Source: Atrina japonica (taxonomy: Eukaryota > Mollusca > Bivalvia > Pterioida > Pinnidae). From it: a stretch of 64,000 nucleotides of DNA. The DNA lies in the NCBI GenBank assembly GCA_030159075.1, contig BROG01000027.1:1747501-1811500 (forward strand). Direction: 5' to 3'. The notes under the pieces were generated by a model that saw nothing but the letters and a program-made list of their open reading frames with translations, was not told the origin of the DNA and did not search any database. Both the position numbers and the translations under genes were made by a program. Below are positions 12,701-25,200 of this stretch, one piece after another; positions within the stretch are counted from its first letter, which is position 1, and every line of letters begins with the position of its first letter.

Positions 12701-14516
12701 ACGTATCCAGTGAGAAATAAAATGTTTTTCCTGTGAAGCTTGTCATAATCAAGACGTGAGTAGAATCATCCAAATCCACTCTGCCAAATGCTGGGAATTG
12801 GACTTTTATATTATTTCTAAGTGAAATGTAGTAAGCTTACTGATAACATGATTTACATGGTAAATCATTAATTAAATGTCAGTAGCACTGCTTGGTTTTC
12901 TGGTACACAGGTACTAGGCCATTCCAAGTTTACTTATGTTTAGTGTCCACTCCAAAATAAAAAAACCTATCTTTCTATCAGGAAAAAACACAAAATAAAA
13001 GAAAAAATACAAGACATTTTTATGACAACAAATGTAATTTTATGCATATTTAATTATTTTCCTAATATGTTAACAAAAGAAAAACAAAAATAAATTATAA
13101 AAACTATATCTTTGGCACATACTAATAATTAAATAACTTATGAAATGATAGTTTTCACAATGGTGAAAATAAATGTTCATGTTTAACTGTTCATTTTAGA
13201 GCTATGTACTAAATGTTTCCACTACATGTTTGTGTTTTTTTCTGTTTTATGATTTCAAAACCCATCTATCAGTGGACACTAAACAGAGAAAAACTGAAAT
13301 TTTTTTAGAGTGATATATCATATATAACACCATAATTAATAGAAATTCTTATTTACTGAATTTGTATTAGACACCAGAGTTGTACTGGAATTAGTGGTGA
13401 ACAGGTAAGAATAGTTACATGTATGTATCAAACTGTTATACAGGTGTACAAAGATGATTGGAAAATAGGTAGTTTTACTATTAAGTCAAATTTAAATGTT
13501 ACCTCATCTCGCTTGGTAACATCAGTTTTTACACTTATGGCAATGCCACCAATCTGTTCGATTGTTTTCTGAAATTCTTGAAGTCTGTCCAATCTCCTTG
13601 CAGCCATGGCAACCTTTGCTCCTTCTGTTGCCAGTGCCATGGCAATAGCTTGACCAATGCCACTTGAGGCACCTGTCACTATGGCAACCTTTCCGTTTAG
13701 TTTTTTATCTAAAAGAGATCAGAGAACATTGAAGAGTGATTGTACACTAAAACCATTCAACTTCGGTAATTGGTGCAATATAGGCCCTACATTTAATTCA
13801 TTCACTCCTGAAGACACATTTGTACTGGTCTGTGTCATAGATTTTCAGTAGAGTCCATTATTTTCAGGGGTAGATGGATCTAGAATACAGCTGAGGATTA
13901 TCCTAGATAATCTGTTGTTATCCAGTTCATTAGACTTATTGAAATTTTTGTAGACTCTTAATCAATTACACTTTTGTGGAGGATTGTGTAATTTAAATGA
14001 ATGGTGTTATAGATTTTAGACAATTAATATATAACCTCTAAACCATGAAATAAAAGTTTATGTATAAAACCATACTGAAGGAATTTAATTGGAATATCCT
14101 TTCATAAAGGAATCTATTAAGTCATTACCATGGACTCAATTCTAAATATAAGATCAAACATAGGCTGTTGAACAGAAAAGACAACTAAGGGAAGTAACTG
14201 TGTAGATTTATATTGCCTCTCTACAAAGTTTTCAGTTATTCCAATAGTTCATAATTTAAGTGCTTGTCAGTGACTTATGGCTACAATCAACCAAACTTAA
14301 ATCTCTTAAGATTATACATGTATTCTGTCAGTGATATCAGGAGATCACAAATATTATCACCAGAGAATTCACCAACTGTTATCTAGAGATCTAGATCTAC
14401 TATAAATATTAAAATGTGTAATGATCATAATATTGTTGGTTCTTTTCATGTTTACTAATATATAGCTGATACATTGTTTGATGATCATAGCTTTAACATT
14501 TACCTGAGTTCGCCAT
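9745..14516 (-). CDS. Classical SDR oxidoreductase (DHRS11/YdfG-like), 251 aa, six exons
   Basis: Coding exons, in gene order: 14504-14516, 13503-13708, 12217-12357, 11107-11199, 10106-10264 and 9745-9888. All introns are GT-AG and all phases agree, giving 251 aa plus a TAA stop, the normal length for a classical SDR. Seen motifs: nucleotide-binding TGASSGIG (residues 16-23); ARRLDRL just after beta-2, whose arginines favour NADP(H); NNAG (93-96); NISSD with the catalytic Ser near 145-146; and YSGTK with catalytic Tyr159 and Lys163. No signal peptide or membrane segment is evident, so a soluble cytosolic enzyme is expected. The family reduces small aldehydes, ketones and 3-hydroxy acids; the substrate here is unknown. 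The start MANSDKKLNGK follows the usual SDR N-terminus. The gene lies downstream of the A-T-R reductase gene in the same orientation. Confidence 0.95.
10715..10990 (-). repeat. Two tRNA-derived SINE heads in SDR intron 4
   Basis: Read on the minus strand, two tRNA-like segments occur. One has an A-box TAGCTCAGTTC (10766-10776) and a B-box GGTCTGATTCC (10721-10731). The second has A-box-like TATCTCAGTTG (about 10964-10974) and B-box GGTTCGATTCC (10920-10930). Both have the spacing of internal pol III promoters. Mismatched acceptor stems and the intronic setting argue for SINE copies rather than functional tRNA genes. Confidence 0.6.
12041..12187. mobile_element. Fold-back element, GGCACCA family, copy 2 (SDR intron 3)
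   Basis: The inverted ends are GGGTCTGGCACCA (12041-12053) and TGGTGTCAGACCC (12175-12187), 12 of 13 matching. The internal CCAATCAGATTTCAGGATTA is the reverse complement of the core in the copy at 1163-1298. It ends 29 bp before the SDR exon at 12217. Confidence 0.7.
12358..13502. other. SDR intron 2, nothing further recognised
   Basis: AT-rich intron sequence between the exons ending TKRDE and beginning VKNLVKH. The short open frames have no recognisable similarity. Confidence 0.6.
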
Positions 14517-17261
14517 TATTATATAAAACAACCTAAAGCTTTCTAAACTTCTTCTTAGCTCTGTGTGTTTGTAAACAAATAACATGTGAATCTAGCACAT
14601 GGCATTGATGTACATTTTAGAGTTACCTCCCCTTCCTAAAAGTGATATAGACATTGGGAGTTATCTCTCTTTACACATTATAACTGCATTATGTTGATCC
14701 AGGCAAGTTGGATAATTTTAATATCCAATTACCTCTTTTTCATTTCAATTATTTAATTTATTTCGACATTTAAATCTTTTGCGATACATGAAGTTAGAAT
14801 TTTTATATTTGGGCATTTTTTTTTCTTCTTTTGTTTTGCTTTTTCATGTTTTGTGGCATTTTTAATGGGTTTTTTTGTTAAAGGCCCATGACTAGCGGTT
14901 TATGCACAGCAAGGTTGTTAATTTTGTTTTAAATGACAATGTGCTTTGCAAAATGCTTAAATAAAGTTATTATCTTCCCTTAAATTACGCTTCTAAGTGA
15001 TTCTCTGTTTTCTTGTAATTTTAGTTTGATGATCGAAAAATGATTTTTACTTGTAACGACAATAAATACAAACAGAGTTGCATAATATTTAAGGCAACCT
15101 CAGATGAATAAGTTCAACATATGGGTTATGGTCATCTCGTACCCATCACAACTTGTATCTAAGTGAATTGGTTGACTTGTACCCATGTTTTAGCTGACTC
15201 GTGCCCAACGATTAACTCACTCGTGCCCATCCCCTGTTTGATTATAGAATTATTTATGAAGGTATACATGTACTTACCAACAAGGTAATTACCATAATGC
15301 CATTTGGTATTGAAATGTCATACAACTATCCGTGGAAATGAATTGGCTTCAGAATTCCTTCGCTGACAGAGGTATTGTCCAATTCACAAAATGTGGCAGG
15401 GCAGATTAACCTTTTGATTTTCTATATCCGTAAAAAAATTATCTGGAAAATGGGTAATTTTTCCTACTAGTATGGGTCAAAAGACCTGTTTTGTGTTGAT
15501 CCTTTCTGCTACGTTTTGTCATAAAAGTGTGCAACTTCAGAGATAAATGCGGGAAGCACGACTTTCAGTTAAACATTTTATCTTATATATATGACCTGGA
15601 ATCTAGATACCATGCAGTGCTAGAATCCAGATGTGAAAAGCAGCCTACAAGAAAGTGACGACACTTCTATAAACAATTAAATCCAAGGAGAAGAATTGAG
15701 ACAATAAATCATTGAATGTTGTCAATGTAAATATTACGAAACCAGAAGCGATCTTGCCGGACATTCTGTTGAGGTCACATGATATTCCGAAAAAAATGAA
15801 CGGAATGGAACAATCCGAAAAAGCGTGACGGTTATTCATTATTTCTACGATCATTGTTTGGAGTTGATCCTTTCCGCTACGTTTTGTCATAATAGTAATG
15901 ATTGAGTCTGTGTAGTTTTTCTATGTGCTTGAAAACTAAGTCATCTGCCAGTGTAACCATAATTCCTATGTTATTGTGTACAAGTAAAACGATGGGTACA
16001 ACTTTTCCAATTAATATTATTTTGGTTACAAGTCAGTCAACCATAGGCATGACTTAGCAAAAGAGGATACGAGTTGAGATGGGTAAGAATTGAGATGGGT
16101 TCAAGTTTACCAACATTTCACAAAGAAGTAAACATGTTGCCATACAGGTAGCAAATAAACAAAACACAAAGGACAAAAAGAGAAGGGACATAAAATTGAT
16201 AAAGAATTGTGCTGTGGATTTAGGAACAGAAATAGAGCATTGAAATGCTCTGAGGAAGGTAATGAAGCTGAAAACAAATTAATAACTTGCCACCCTTCTT
16301 TGAATTTCCCCTAAAGAAACCTCAAACTGTCAAGGTTTAAACTTCTGTTCAATCGTGGAGTCAAATTGGTCAGATAATACCAATACTTCCTTTAGTTTTT
16401 ATATTTTTAACTTGAAAGTGGTAAAAGTATATGTATAGAAATACAATATTTTCATTTCGAAAAATGAATTATTGCAGCTTTCGGTGAAATACTTCCCACA
16501 ATTTGACGTACATTCATGTTTTACATATTTTCCGTATCGATGTAACATCAGTGAACAGTACACATGCGATCCCTATTTAGGGGTGTTTGTATCATTTTGT
16601 TATTATCATTTTCTGACTAATTGCAGTATATGTGTGTACTTGTTTTGATTAGTATGTCTTTAATTTGTATAATGTGTTAATCAGACAACTTTTTATATTT
16701 CATGTTGGTCTATTGGGCCTTTAATGGTAAATGGTGAAAATTTATGATATTATGATAAAATGAAGCACCTCTAAATTTGAAGTTATCACCTAATACAGAC
16801 TATGCATAAGCCTCAGTTATTTTAATCACCACAGCCTATACAGATAAACCAATCCCATGTTTAAACTACCTTTGCTTTGAGAAATTTAAATATCTGGGGT
16901 GTCCATGAGCAAGATGTTCTTGACACAAGAACACTGTTCTTGAGTAAGAAAGCTCACCCAAATGTGAAGAACATTGACCCAGAATACTGTCCTTGGTTTG
17001 AATTTTCACACAACCTTTTAGCAGGAGATATTGCAATTATTAATCATCCTCGTGTTAGATTTCAATTTTTAAAAAAAATTTTTAGGCGGGGGGATGGGGG
17101 TGGGTGCGGGGGGTCTTGACCATAATGCTTTTGTTGATTGGGCGAGATCTAATGAGAACATATGTTCTTGCACTACCTTAGAGTAACCAAATTGTTTCTG
17201 CCCAAGGGCTGCATGTACTACTTAAGAGCTTTGAAGTGACTGACGTACATTTCTAACAGGC
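14517..17261. other. Intergenic region between the A-T-R and SDR genes
   Basis: Separates the A-T-R stop (17262) from the SDR start (14516). It should hold the A-T-R 3'UTR and the SDR promoter and 5'UTR; neither could be delimited. Two degenerate GTACCCAT-rich blocks at about 15121-15240 and 15970-16115 lie in inverted orientation, suggesting an old fold-back insertion. A GTTGATCCTTT-(C/T)-GCTACG block occurs directly repeated near 15500 and 15860. Confidence 0.5.
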
Positions 17262-20200
17262 CTATTTAAAATCTTCTTTACCTCTACAACTTTTTGGAGG
17301 TGTCCTTACTGCTATGGTCCCTCTCTTTGACAGATTTCTGAAATAATTCTCCAGCATTTCACTGTCTGTATATGGATATTCCATTCCCAACTGTTTTAAT
17401 ACTTCCTGTAGCCTTGTTGTACTGTAGGTACTCATCTCTGTGAAAAACTCTGTGTCCCTGAAACAGAGACCGAGAATCATAGTAACATTTATAAAGGTTA
17501 TAATTACCTTGCACCATAACGTGTAGAGATATATTACTGTTATCTACAAAAAACAACAACTTATGATCAACATAGCCTTAAAGTGAACAATTATTTGACA
17601 ATTAAGTTACTGCGCCTGATTTGGTCGTAAGTCCTTATTATTTGTAAAATGTTTCCAAGTCTTAAGTGTGTCCTAAGACCAAGTCTAAGACTTAGGACCT
17701 TTTATAAATCTTCCATCTTGGGGGCACTAAAATCTGTGATACATGTAGGCCCTACTTCTCTTTTCAATATCCATCCTTCTCATTTATCTATATAAATATT
17801 CTGAAGTTAGAACAGCTTTACAAAGTGGCACAACAGATACATACTTAGCATATGATTCCACTATTCTCTGTAAATTCTGATTCCTGGTCCCATTTCCTGC
17901 CTGTTTGACTTCTGTCAAAATTCTATAACAAGAAATAAATCAATAAGTCAAATTATTGACAAAAAATAAAACCACAACACAAAACTTTTATAGTAGGCTA
18001 AATAAAAAAATATACCTGGTAAATATAGACAATCCACTGCCTCTGATTTTTGCCTATGTTTTTTTATTGATATCATAGATATATCCAACTATCTATATAT
18101 CTAATTAAGAAAAATAATTTCAGTTCTTATGATACAAATAAATTCAACATGTTTGTATGTATAGATCATTAGCTGACAGCAGAGACCTATTTATTGTTAT
18201 AAGCAAGTGAAGCAAGCTCTTTATGGTAAGGAGGTAGAAACAGAGCTGTACAAACATATGATCCAAAAACCTTTGTCAAATTTTAAACATCAATTTTTAA
18301 ACCATCAACCTGACACTTCACTAGTCACTCTCAACAAAAATGTATTCAAATCGAACATTTAGGAGACTTTTTCTGCGCAAATGTTTGCCGGATGTGCCTA
18401 TGTTCTAAATATTTGAACTAAATTGTGACGTCATTTTGTGGGACAGGTGTTGCTCTTGTGAGACCAGATATACTCCTGATGAATGCTATTTCCCTCATTT
18501 GTAAAACAAAAAGCTGCCCTCACTTTCAACATTCAAGACATTGTCTTAATTCATATTAGTTCTAATGTTGATCGAAGATTAAACAAAGCAATTTGACTTG
18601 GTCTTTTGTTAGATGCAATTGAACAATGATGTATGCATACGATTACTTGGACAATAATCCATCAAAAGAAAACATGAAAACCCCTAATATGAGACTGAAA
18701 ATGAAAGCAATAGATAAAATCCCAACCTCATTGTCAAAATTGGTTGCGTGAGAATTATAGAAAATTTCTATATGGCATCAATTCTTTTAGGAATACAGTG
18801 AAACCTGTATATAAGGGCCACCCAAGGGACCAAAAAATATTGACCTTTATGTGCAGGTGAGCCTTATACACAGGTTCAATTTCGTTGAAGTATGCAGTCA
18901 TGGGACTTGAAAATACTGGCCTTTATAAACAGGTAATCCTTATACAGAGGTGGCAGCTATAGCAGGTTTTACTGTATATCAACTGTTGGAGATAGACAAC
19001 TATCATTCAATTTATAAAATTATAAAATTTTTACTCACGTTTTTTTCCATTCTTGAAAAGGAACGATGTTTAGAGGGTAGCCATGAGCATTCATCCATTC
19101 AAATACCCATCTGTACAAAACAAATGATATCAAATTTATCATCCTCATAAATATTCAGGAAATACCTGTCGAATTGACCTATTTAGATTTTCTAATTCAC
19201 ATATACTGATATAATTACAGGGCACTCTTATCATTTAGCAGTGCCAGTATATTTCAATTTATCAATATCATTAATTCATTTGTGCAAAATTGAACATTAG
19301 TTAGTCCCTGAAATGTGGTCCTACAAGATAGATGGTGCATACTTGTCAAGTCTCCCCCATAAACAGGGAGACTCCCAATCTTTTATGTAAAATGTAAAAA
19401 TGCATATCTCCCCCATGAAAAACTTAAATATTCCTATTAATTCTTACTAAAATTTAGACTCTCCCCCATGAGATTGAAAAATCTCCCCCATGAAAATTTT
19501 TCTGCAAGTGGTTACAACATCAGGTTTTGAACAATGAAGTCTCTCACTTTTGGACAGCCCCACTGAAATCTAATCTGATTTTTGTGAGAAACTTTGCCAG
19601 TTTACTTTCAGAAGGCAGGTGGTCTCTTCCCAGGTATCCAGATTTTCTCCTCCCACCATTAAATACTGGCTAACCCCATACAACTGACAAATTGTTAGGT
19701 GTGGCATAAAACACTATTAAAAAATATGAAAAAAAATCAAAACTAAAGGATTACTTATGAAAGTGGTTTTAGAATGTGGTCCCACAAGACAGGTGATCTT
19801 TTATGATGGTGGTCCCACAAGACAGGTGATCTTTTATGATGGTGGTCCCACAAGACAGGTGATCTTTTATGATGGTGGTCTCACAAGACAGGTGAGCTTT
19901 TATTATGGTGGTCGAACAAGACAGGTGGTCTTTTATAACAGTGGTCTCACAAGACAGGTGGTCTTTTGTGATAGTGGTCTCTATAGACAGGTGATCTTTT
20001 ATGATAGTGGTCTCACTAGCCAGGTGATATTTTATGATAGTGTTCTAACTAGACAGGTGGCCTTTTCTGACACTGGTCTCACAAGACAGGTGGTCTTTTA
20101 TGAGTGGTCTCAAAAGACAGGTTGTCCTTTATGACAGTGGTCTCACAAGACAGATTTTTTTTATGATAGTAGTCCTACAAGACAGGTGGCATTTTATGAT

Positions 20201-22231
20201 AGTGGTCTAACAAGAAAGATAACACTGTAATCTGTTTATCTAACAAGGTCTCTATTAGGCCTACTATGTTGTTTGTAGTAGTTGCCTATAGTGTGTCTTT
20301 ATGGATTAAACAGAAAAATATTTTTACTGATTGAATTTCAGGAAAGTTGTTTTAAATACAAACTATTTATTTTTGATAAAATTCAATGTCCTCCAAAGGG
20401 AAGTATAGTTATGGGAAATACAGTAAAACACTCAATATTCACAAATTTTCAGCCCCTTGGCCTTCATCAAGTGAAAGACGACAATATGTATATTAGTTAC
20501 ATAGTATTAAGTTTGCACAATACACATCTTCAATGCAAATGTTTCTGGATGTTTATCCAAAGCCCAAGGGGCTGAAAAATTGTGAATATTGAGTGTTTTA
20601 CTGTTTTTTCGCATACTCATTTGTGGTTTTTACATCAAATTTGCTTTTTATGGATTGAACAACAGGATAATATTTTGATAAATTGTTTTAAATACTAGAT
20701 GACTTTTATGACTGTAAAACAAGGTGTCTCCTTGACATTTATGTTACCTTTTTATTGTTATAATTCTTATGTTCAATTTCTTCTTTTTCATCTGAAATAT
20801 TACTCAATAAATGATACAATAATTTCTCCATTATGATTAGAATGGAACCTGCCTTGAGAGACCACTCTTTCTGAGGTCTCAAAAGACAGGTGGTCTTTCA
20901 TGACAGTGGTCTCTCAAGACAGGTTCCACTGTATTGATAACTGACCTTGAATGAAGGGGTTTGTCATTGATTATGTGAAAAGTCTTCCCGAGAGCGAGCG
21001 ACAGATTGTGGGATAATTTGACAATAAACTCGACAGCAAAGTCAACAGGTGTCATCTCCATCAGCCAATCAACATCCGGGGCAATACCATACTGAGCACA
21101 TGCCTGTAGTATTAGTAAGGTAAAATCTTGAGGGTTCCAGGAAGCTGTACTTCTGTCTCCGGACATATTACCTGTAATGTGACATATAACAGTTACGTGT
21201 TTAACTATAGATACAGTGGAATTCACAGGATTGACCCATTTTCTTCAAGATATCTGAAATTTAAGATAACTGAAATTTTTAATTTTGATATAAAAATTTC
21301 TGAGATATCCCAAATCAGAGTAGTATAAATATACAGTGATACAACTTGTATATAAAGACCCCCATAGGGACACAAATGGTACTATTGGGGAGAGCCAAAA
21401 TAAGTCTTTATGACCAAGTGGTCTTTATACACAGGTGGTCGCTAAAGCAGGTTTTACTGTATATCAAATAATTGGGACCTGTATAAGTGGAATTTCCACA
21501 TAACGAGACTTCACTGTATTTGTAAAATATTCCAGATATTAAAACTTTCAGCTCTAAAATATATGACTCCATGGAGAAAGGGTTACTTTGTATTCTATTC
21601 ACCCCAAAAATTTTCACATCTCAATTTGGACTTTTCCTCTTCTGCTATTCAGTTAAGTGTGAAATCGATAAACAAAAATCTGACAAATCATGTTCCTTCT
21701 AATATTTTTTCAATATCATAGTTTACCAAGTCTATAAATAGTAACAGGAATTCCCCTTTGACCAGCTCTTGATATAAGTTGTTCAGCTACCCACTTGGAC
21801 TGAGAGTAGCCATCTGTCAGTTTATCATGACAGGTACAAAGATTATCGTCTTCACTACATTTCTTCAGACCATTTGGAAACACTGCATTTGTACTGTATA
21901 AGAAAACATGAAAGAAAATATGTAAATATCCCACAGGTGTTAATAAATTATGAATTATGAATTAATAAATCACTGGAAAAGAAAAAGTGAATAAAAGCAG
22001 CTAGAACATGGCCACTGTGGCATATATAAAAATTACTATTTGATACTTATACAAGAAGTGTTTGTATATGAAACATTAAGTGAAAAGTTAATAAAAGCAA
22101 CTACAACTCGGGAAAATATTGTTCAATCTCTTATGCAGAAGGTCTTTATATATGTAACAGGAAAAGTTCATGATCACAGACAGGAAACATGTTTAACATA
22201 CAATGGATCCTGTAATTGAAATCATATACAT

Positions 22232-22270
<39 letters not shown>

Positions 22271-25200
22271 ATTAATGTGTAAACATACAAAATTCAAATG
22301 CTGTTCTACAAAAATGAAAATAAATCTCCAATAATTGACAGAAGTAAGATTGAAGAAGAGAAAATACACCTTTGAATTACTCATATTTATATAAGTACAA
22401 TAAATCTCTTACCTGGCATAATGTATTGGTTTAATCTTTCCAGAACAGGCAAATGATATGATGTTTGCCGTACCTCTAACATTTGCTCCTATCATAGCCT
22501 GAAAAAGTACATACACTACGGTATCTAAATCTTAATTTGTAAACTGATTTATACATAATAGTACGGAAGCCTATAAGGGTCACTCTGAAAAAAAAAAAAA
22601 AATGATTTTTTCTTGTTAAAACATGTTAAAACGCGATAGTATCTCTGATAGTATCACTATGAAATAAAAAACAAAAGTATCTCGTTAAAAACGCGGTATT
22701 TCCACGTTAAATGTTAAAACACGCCTTATCATCTCGTTAGTATAATATCTCATTAAAACGCGATAGTATCAACTTATTGATCTCGTTAAAAAAAGCGTTA
22801 GTTAAAACGATAGTTACATTCAAACGCGTGTTATCTAGGCTCCCCTGAATGTTACAAAAAACTGCATTTTCCGTGTAGATTTGCATTTTGTATTTATTTT
22901 TTAAATGCAATTATGCAAGATTTGCTGCTGACAAACCTGATATTTTCCATTTTCTTAGGTTTTTGTGACAGGTTGGTTTCCTGTGGATGAGACAGTCTTT
23001 GACCACGTTAAAGAACCCTCACTTTCCTCACATACCAAAATTTTTAAAGGGGTGATTAGCAGTGTGGGATGTTACAACAAAAACAATTTTTATACAAAAA
23101 GATTTTTTTGCATACTTTGTGAAAGTGACTTGTACTCGAAATTAATACAATAACGAAATAAGAAGGGGGGGGGTAGAGCAATGGAGTACACGGACGCAAA
23201 AAAAGTGCTCCGTATATTCCAACTGTTTGGTGGGACTATACTTGTAAGAATACTCCCTATAAGATCAGGTTCACAGTGTAAGTATGCATTATATACATAT
23301 ATTTGTTTAGGTGAGAATTAACACCATAATTGCAAGTGATAACTAATTTAACGAGATCAATAACGCGTTTTTAAACGAGATAAGTAACGTTTTTCAAGAT
23401 AACTACCGCGTTTTTCACAAGAATAAATAACGCGTTTTAACGGAACTATTTTTGAAATTTTTGAGATAAATAACGCGTTGTGCATACTAACGCTTTTTTG
23501 AGATTAACGCGTTGTATCGCGTATCGAGATCTAAGTACGAGTAAAAACGCGTTTTAACGTTGTACGGGATGCTACTATCGCGTTTTAAACGAGATAACAC
23601 ACCGCCCGCATTAAAACGACATTATTTTTTTTTCTTTTCAGAGGCATTTCCGTATAAAGGGATAGCATTATGAAATAAAAACAAAATGAAAAACCATTTC
23701 AGGCCTTATCTATCTATTTATCACTTAGTATAATAATCTAGGGAAACCAAGACATTAATGGCTCCCCTGCAAATTGGTTCAATACTGATAAAAGGTTTTT
23801 GTGACCTTGAAAGTGGGGCATTAGCTTGTTTACCAAAAATTGTTGATTTTTTTTCATAACTTGTAGCAATAACAAATAAGGTGGCAAAAAAAATAATAAA
23901 TATACTTTGAGGGCCATTGTATATGCATATACAAATAGTAGAGTAGGAATTTTGACTGTGCATACCTCTTTTTTGTGTAGGGCCATTATGTTCAGCCCCA
24001 AGAGGTTTTAACTGTTAATGAAAATACAAAACAGTTGCATAAGCAATGAAATAAAAATTATAAAGAGGTTTTACTGTACATTAAATTTTACTGCAAAACT
24101 TTTTGCCTTTTTTGATATAAATTTCTACATGTTTCTGATTATATAGAAAAATTTGGTGTGTTTTTAGTTAATTTGTATAAGACCATACCCTATGTCATTT
24201 GAAGTGCACCTACTCACATGTGTCTCACATATTTTAATTTCTTTCGCAAACTTTGTAGATATTTGACCTAATGGTCATGCATTCCAAATTCAGAAATCTG
24301 ATTATTGGTTTATGAGAAGAATTTTAATGCTGTACAAGGACTTGGCCCTTTTTGACTCTGTTTGGGGCCCCTAAGGGTACTAACTTCTGTTACCTCCAAA
24401 ACATGAAGCCCCTTACTTACTGAAGTTCTTACTGTCAAATTTGGTTGAAATCTGTCAAGTAGTTCTAGAGAAGAGGTTGTTTAATTGGGAAAAATAACAG
24501 ATGGATGGATGGATGACAGGCATCAGGCCATGAAAATAGCTCACTTGGCCTAAAACAATATGTTATTTATGTACCACATGTCTTATAAGACTACATTCAT
24601 AAAATTGTTTGGTTAAACAATTCTTTCATAGTGACCTCTCTTGAGAGACTTGACCTGTCTTCAGAGACCACATTTCCATGGCAGAAAGAATGGCCTCTCA
24701 CAAACAGGTTTCACTGTACCTACATTGACTTACATTGTATGGATACACCAGATTAACAGAGGCAGCAGCATGTATGATAAAATCAATATCTGTACACAGG
24801 TACATGTAGTCATCTTCATTCATCCCAAGGTTTTGTAGAGCAACATCACCTGAATCAGAACAAACGATCAAACTTTTACATTGTTTACATTGATTGTTAC
24901 CTATAAAATCTTCTCTAACCTAACAGAAGTCAATCTACTAACTCTGCAATAAAGTAATATATCAGATGCTTATGATGTTTTTAAATTTTGAAATAGATTA
25001 TTTTAGAGTTGGAGGAGAATACCTGATTTCAAGTATGACCACAAACATAATATACATAAAGATAGAATGAGTCAATTGATTAGAAAAGTATGACACAAAG
25101 TATGTCAATGTCACCGGAGATGAGTAAAGAGTCGGGAACAAGTTGTTCAAAAGTTGATTTACCTATAATCAGTAACCACCACATACAGGCCCACTGCTAA

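Noticed and set aside
16877..17119. 80-codon plus-strand open frame
   Set aside because: No recognisable domain; it ends in a G-run and overlaps the likely 3'UTR side of the A-T-R gene.
19757..20134. 125-codon repetitive open frame
   Set aside because: Derived from the 33-bp repeat; no similarity to known repeat proteins.
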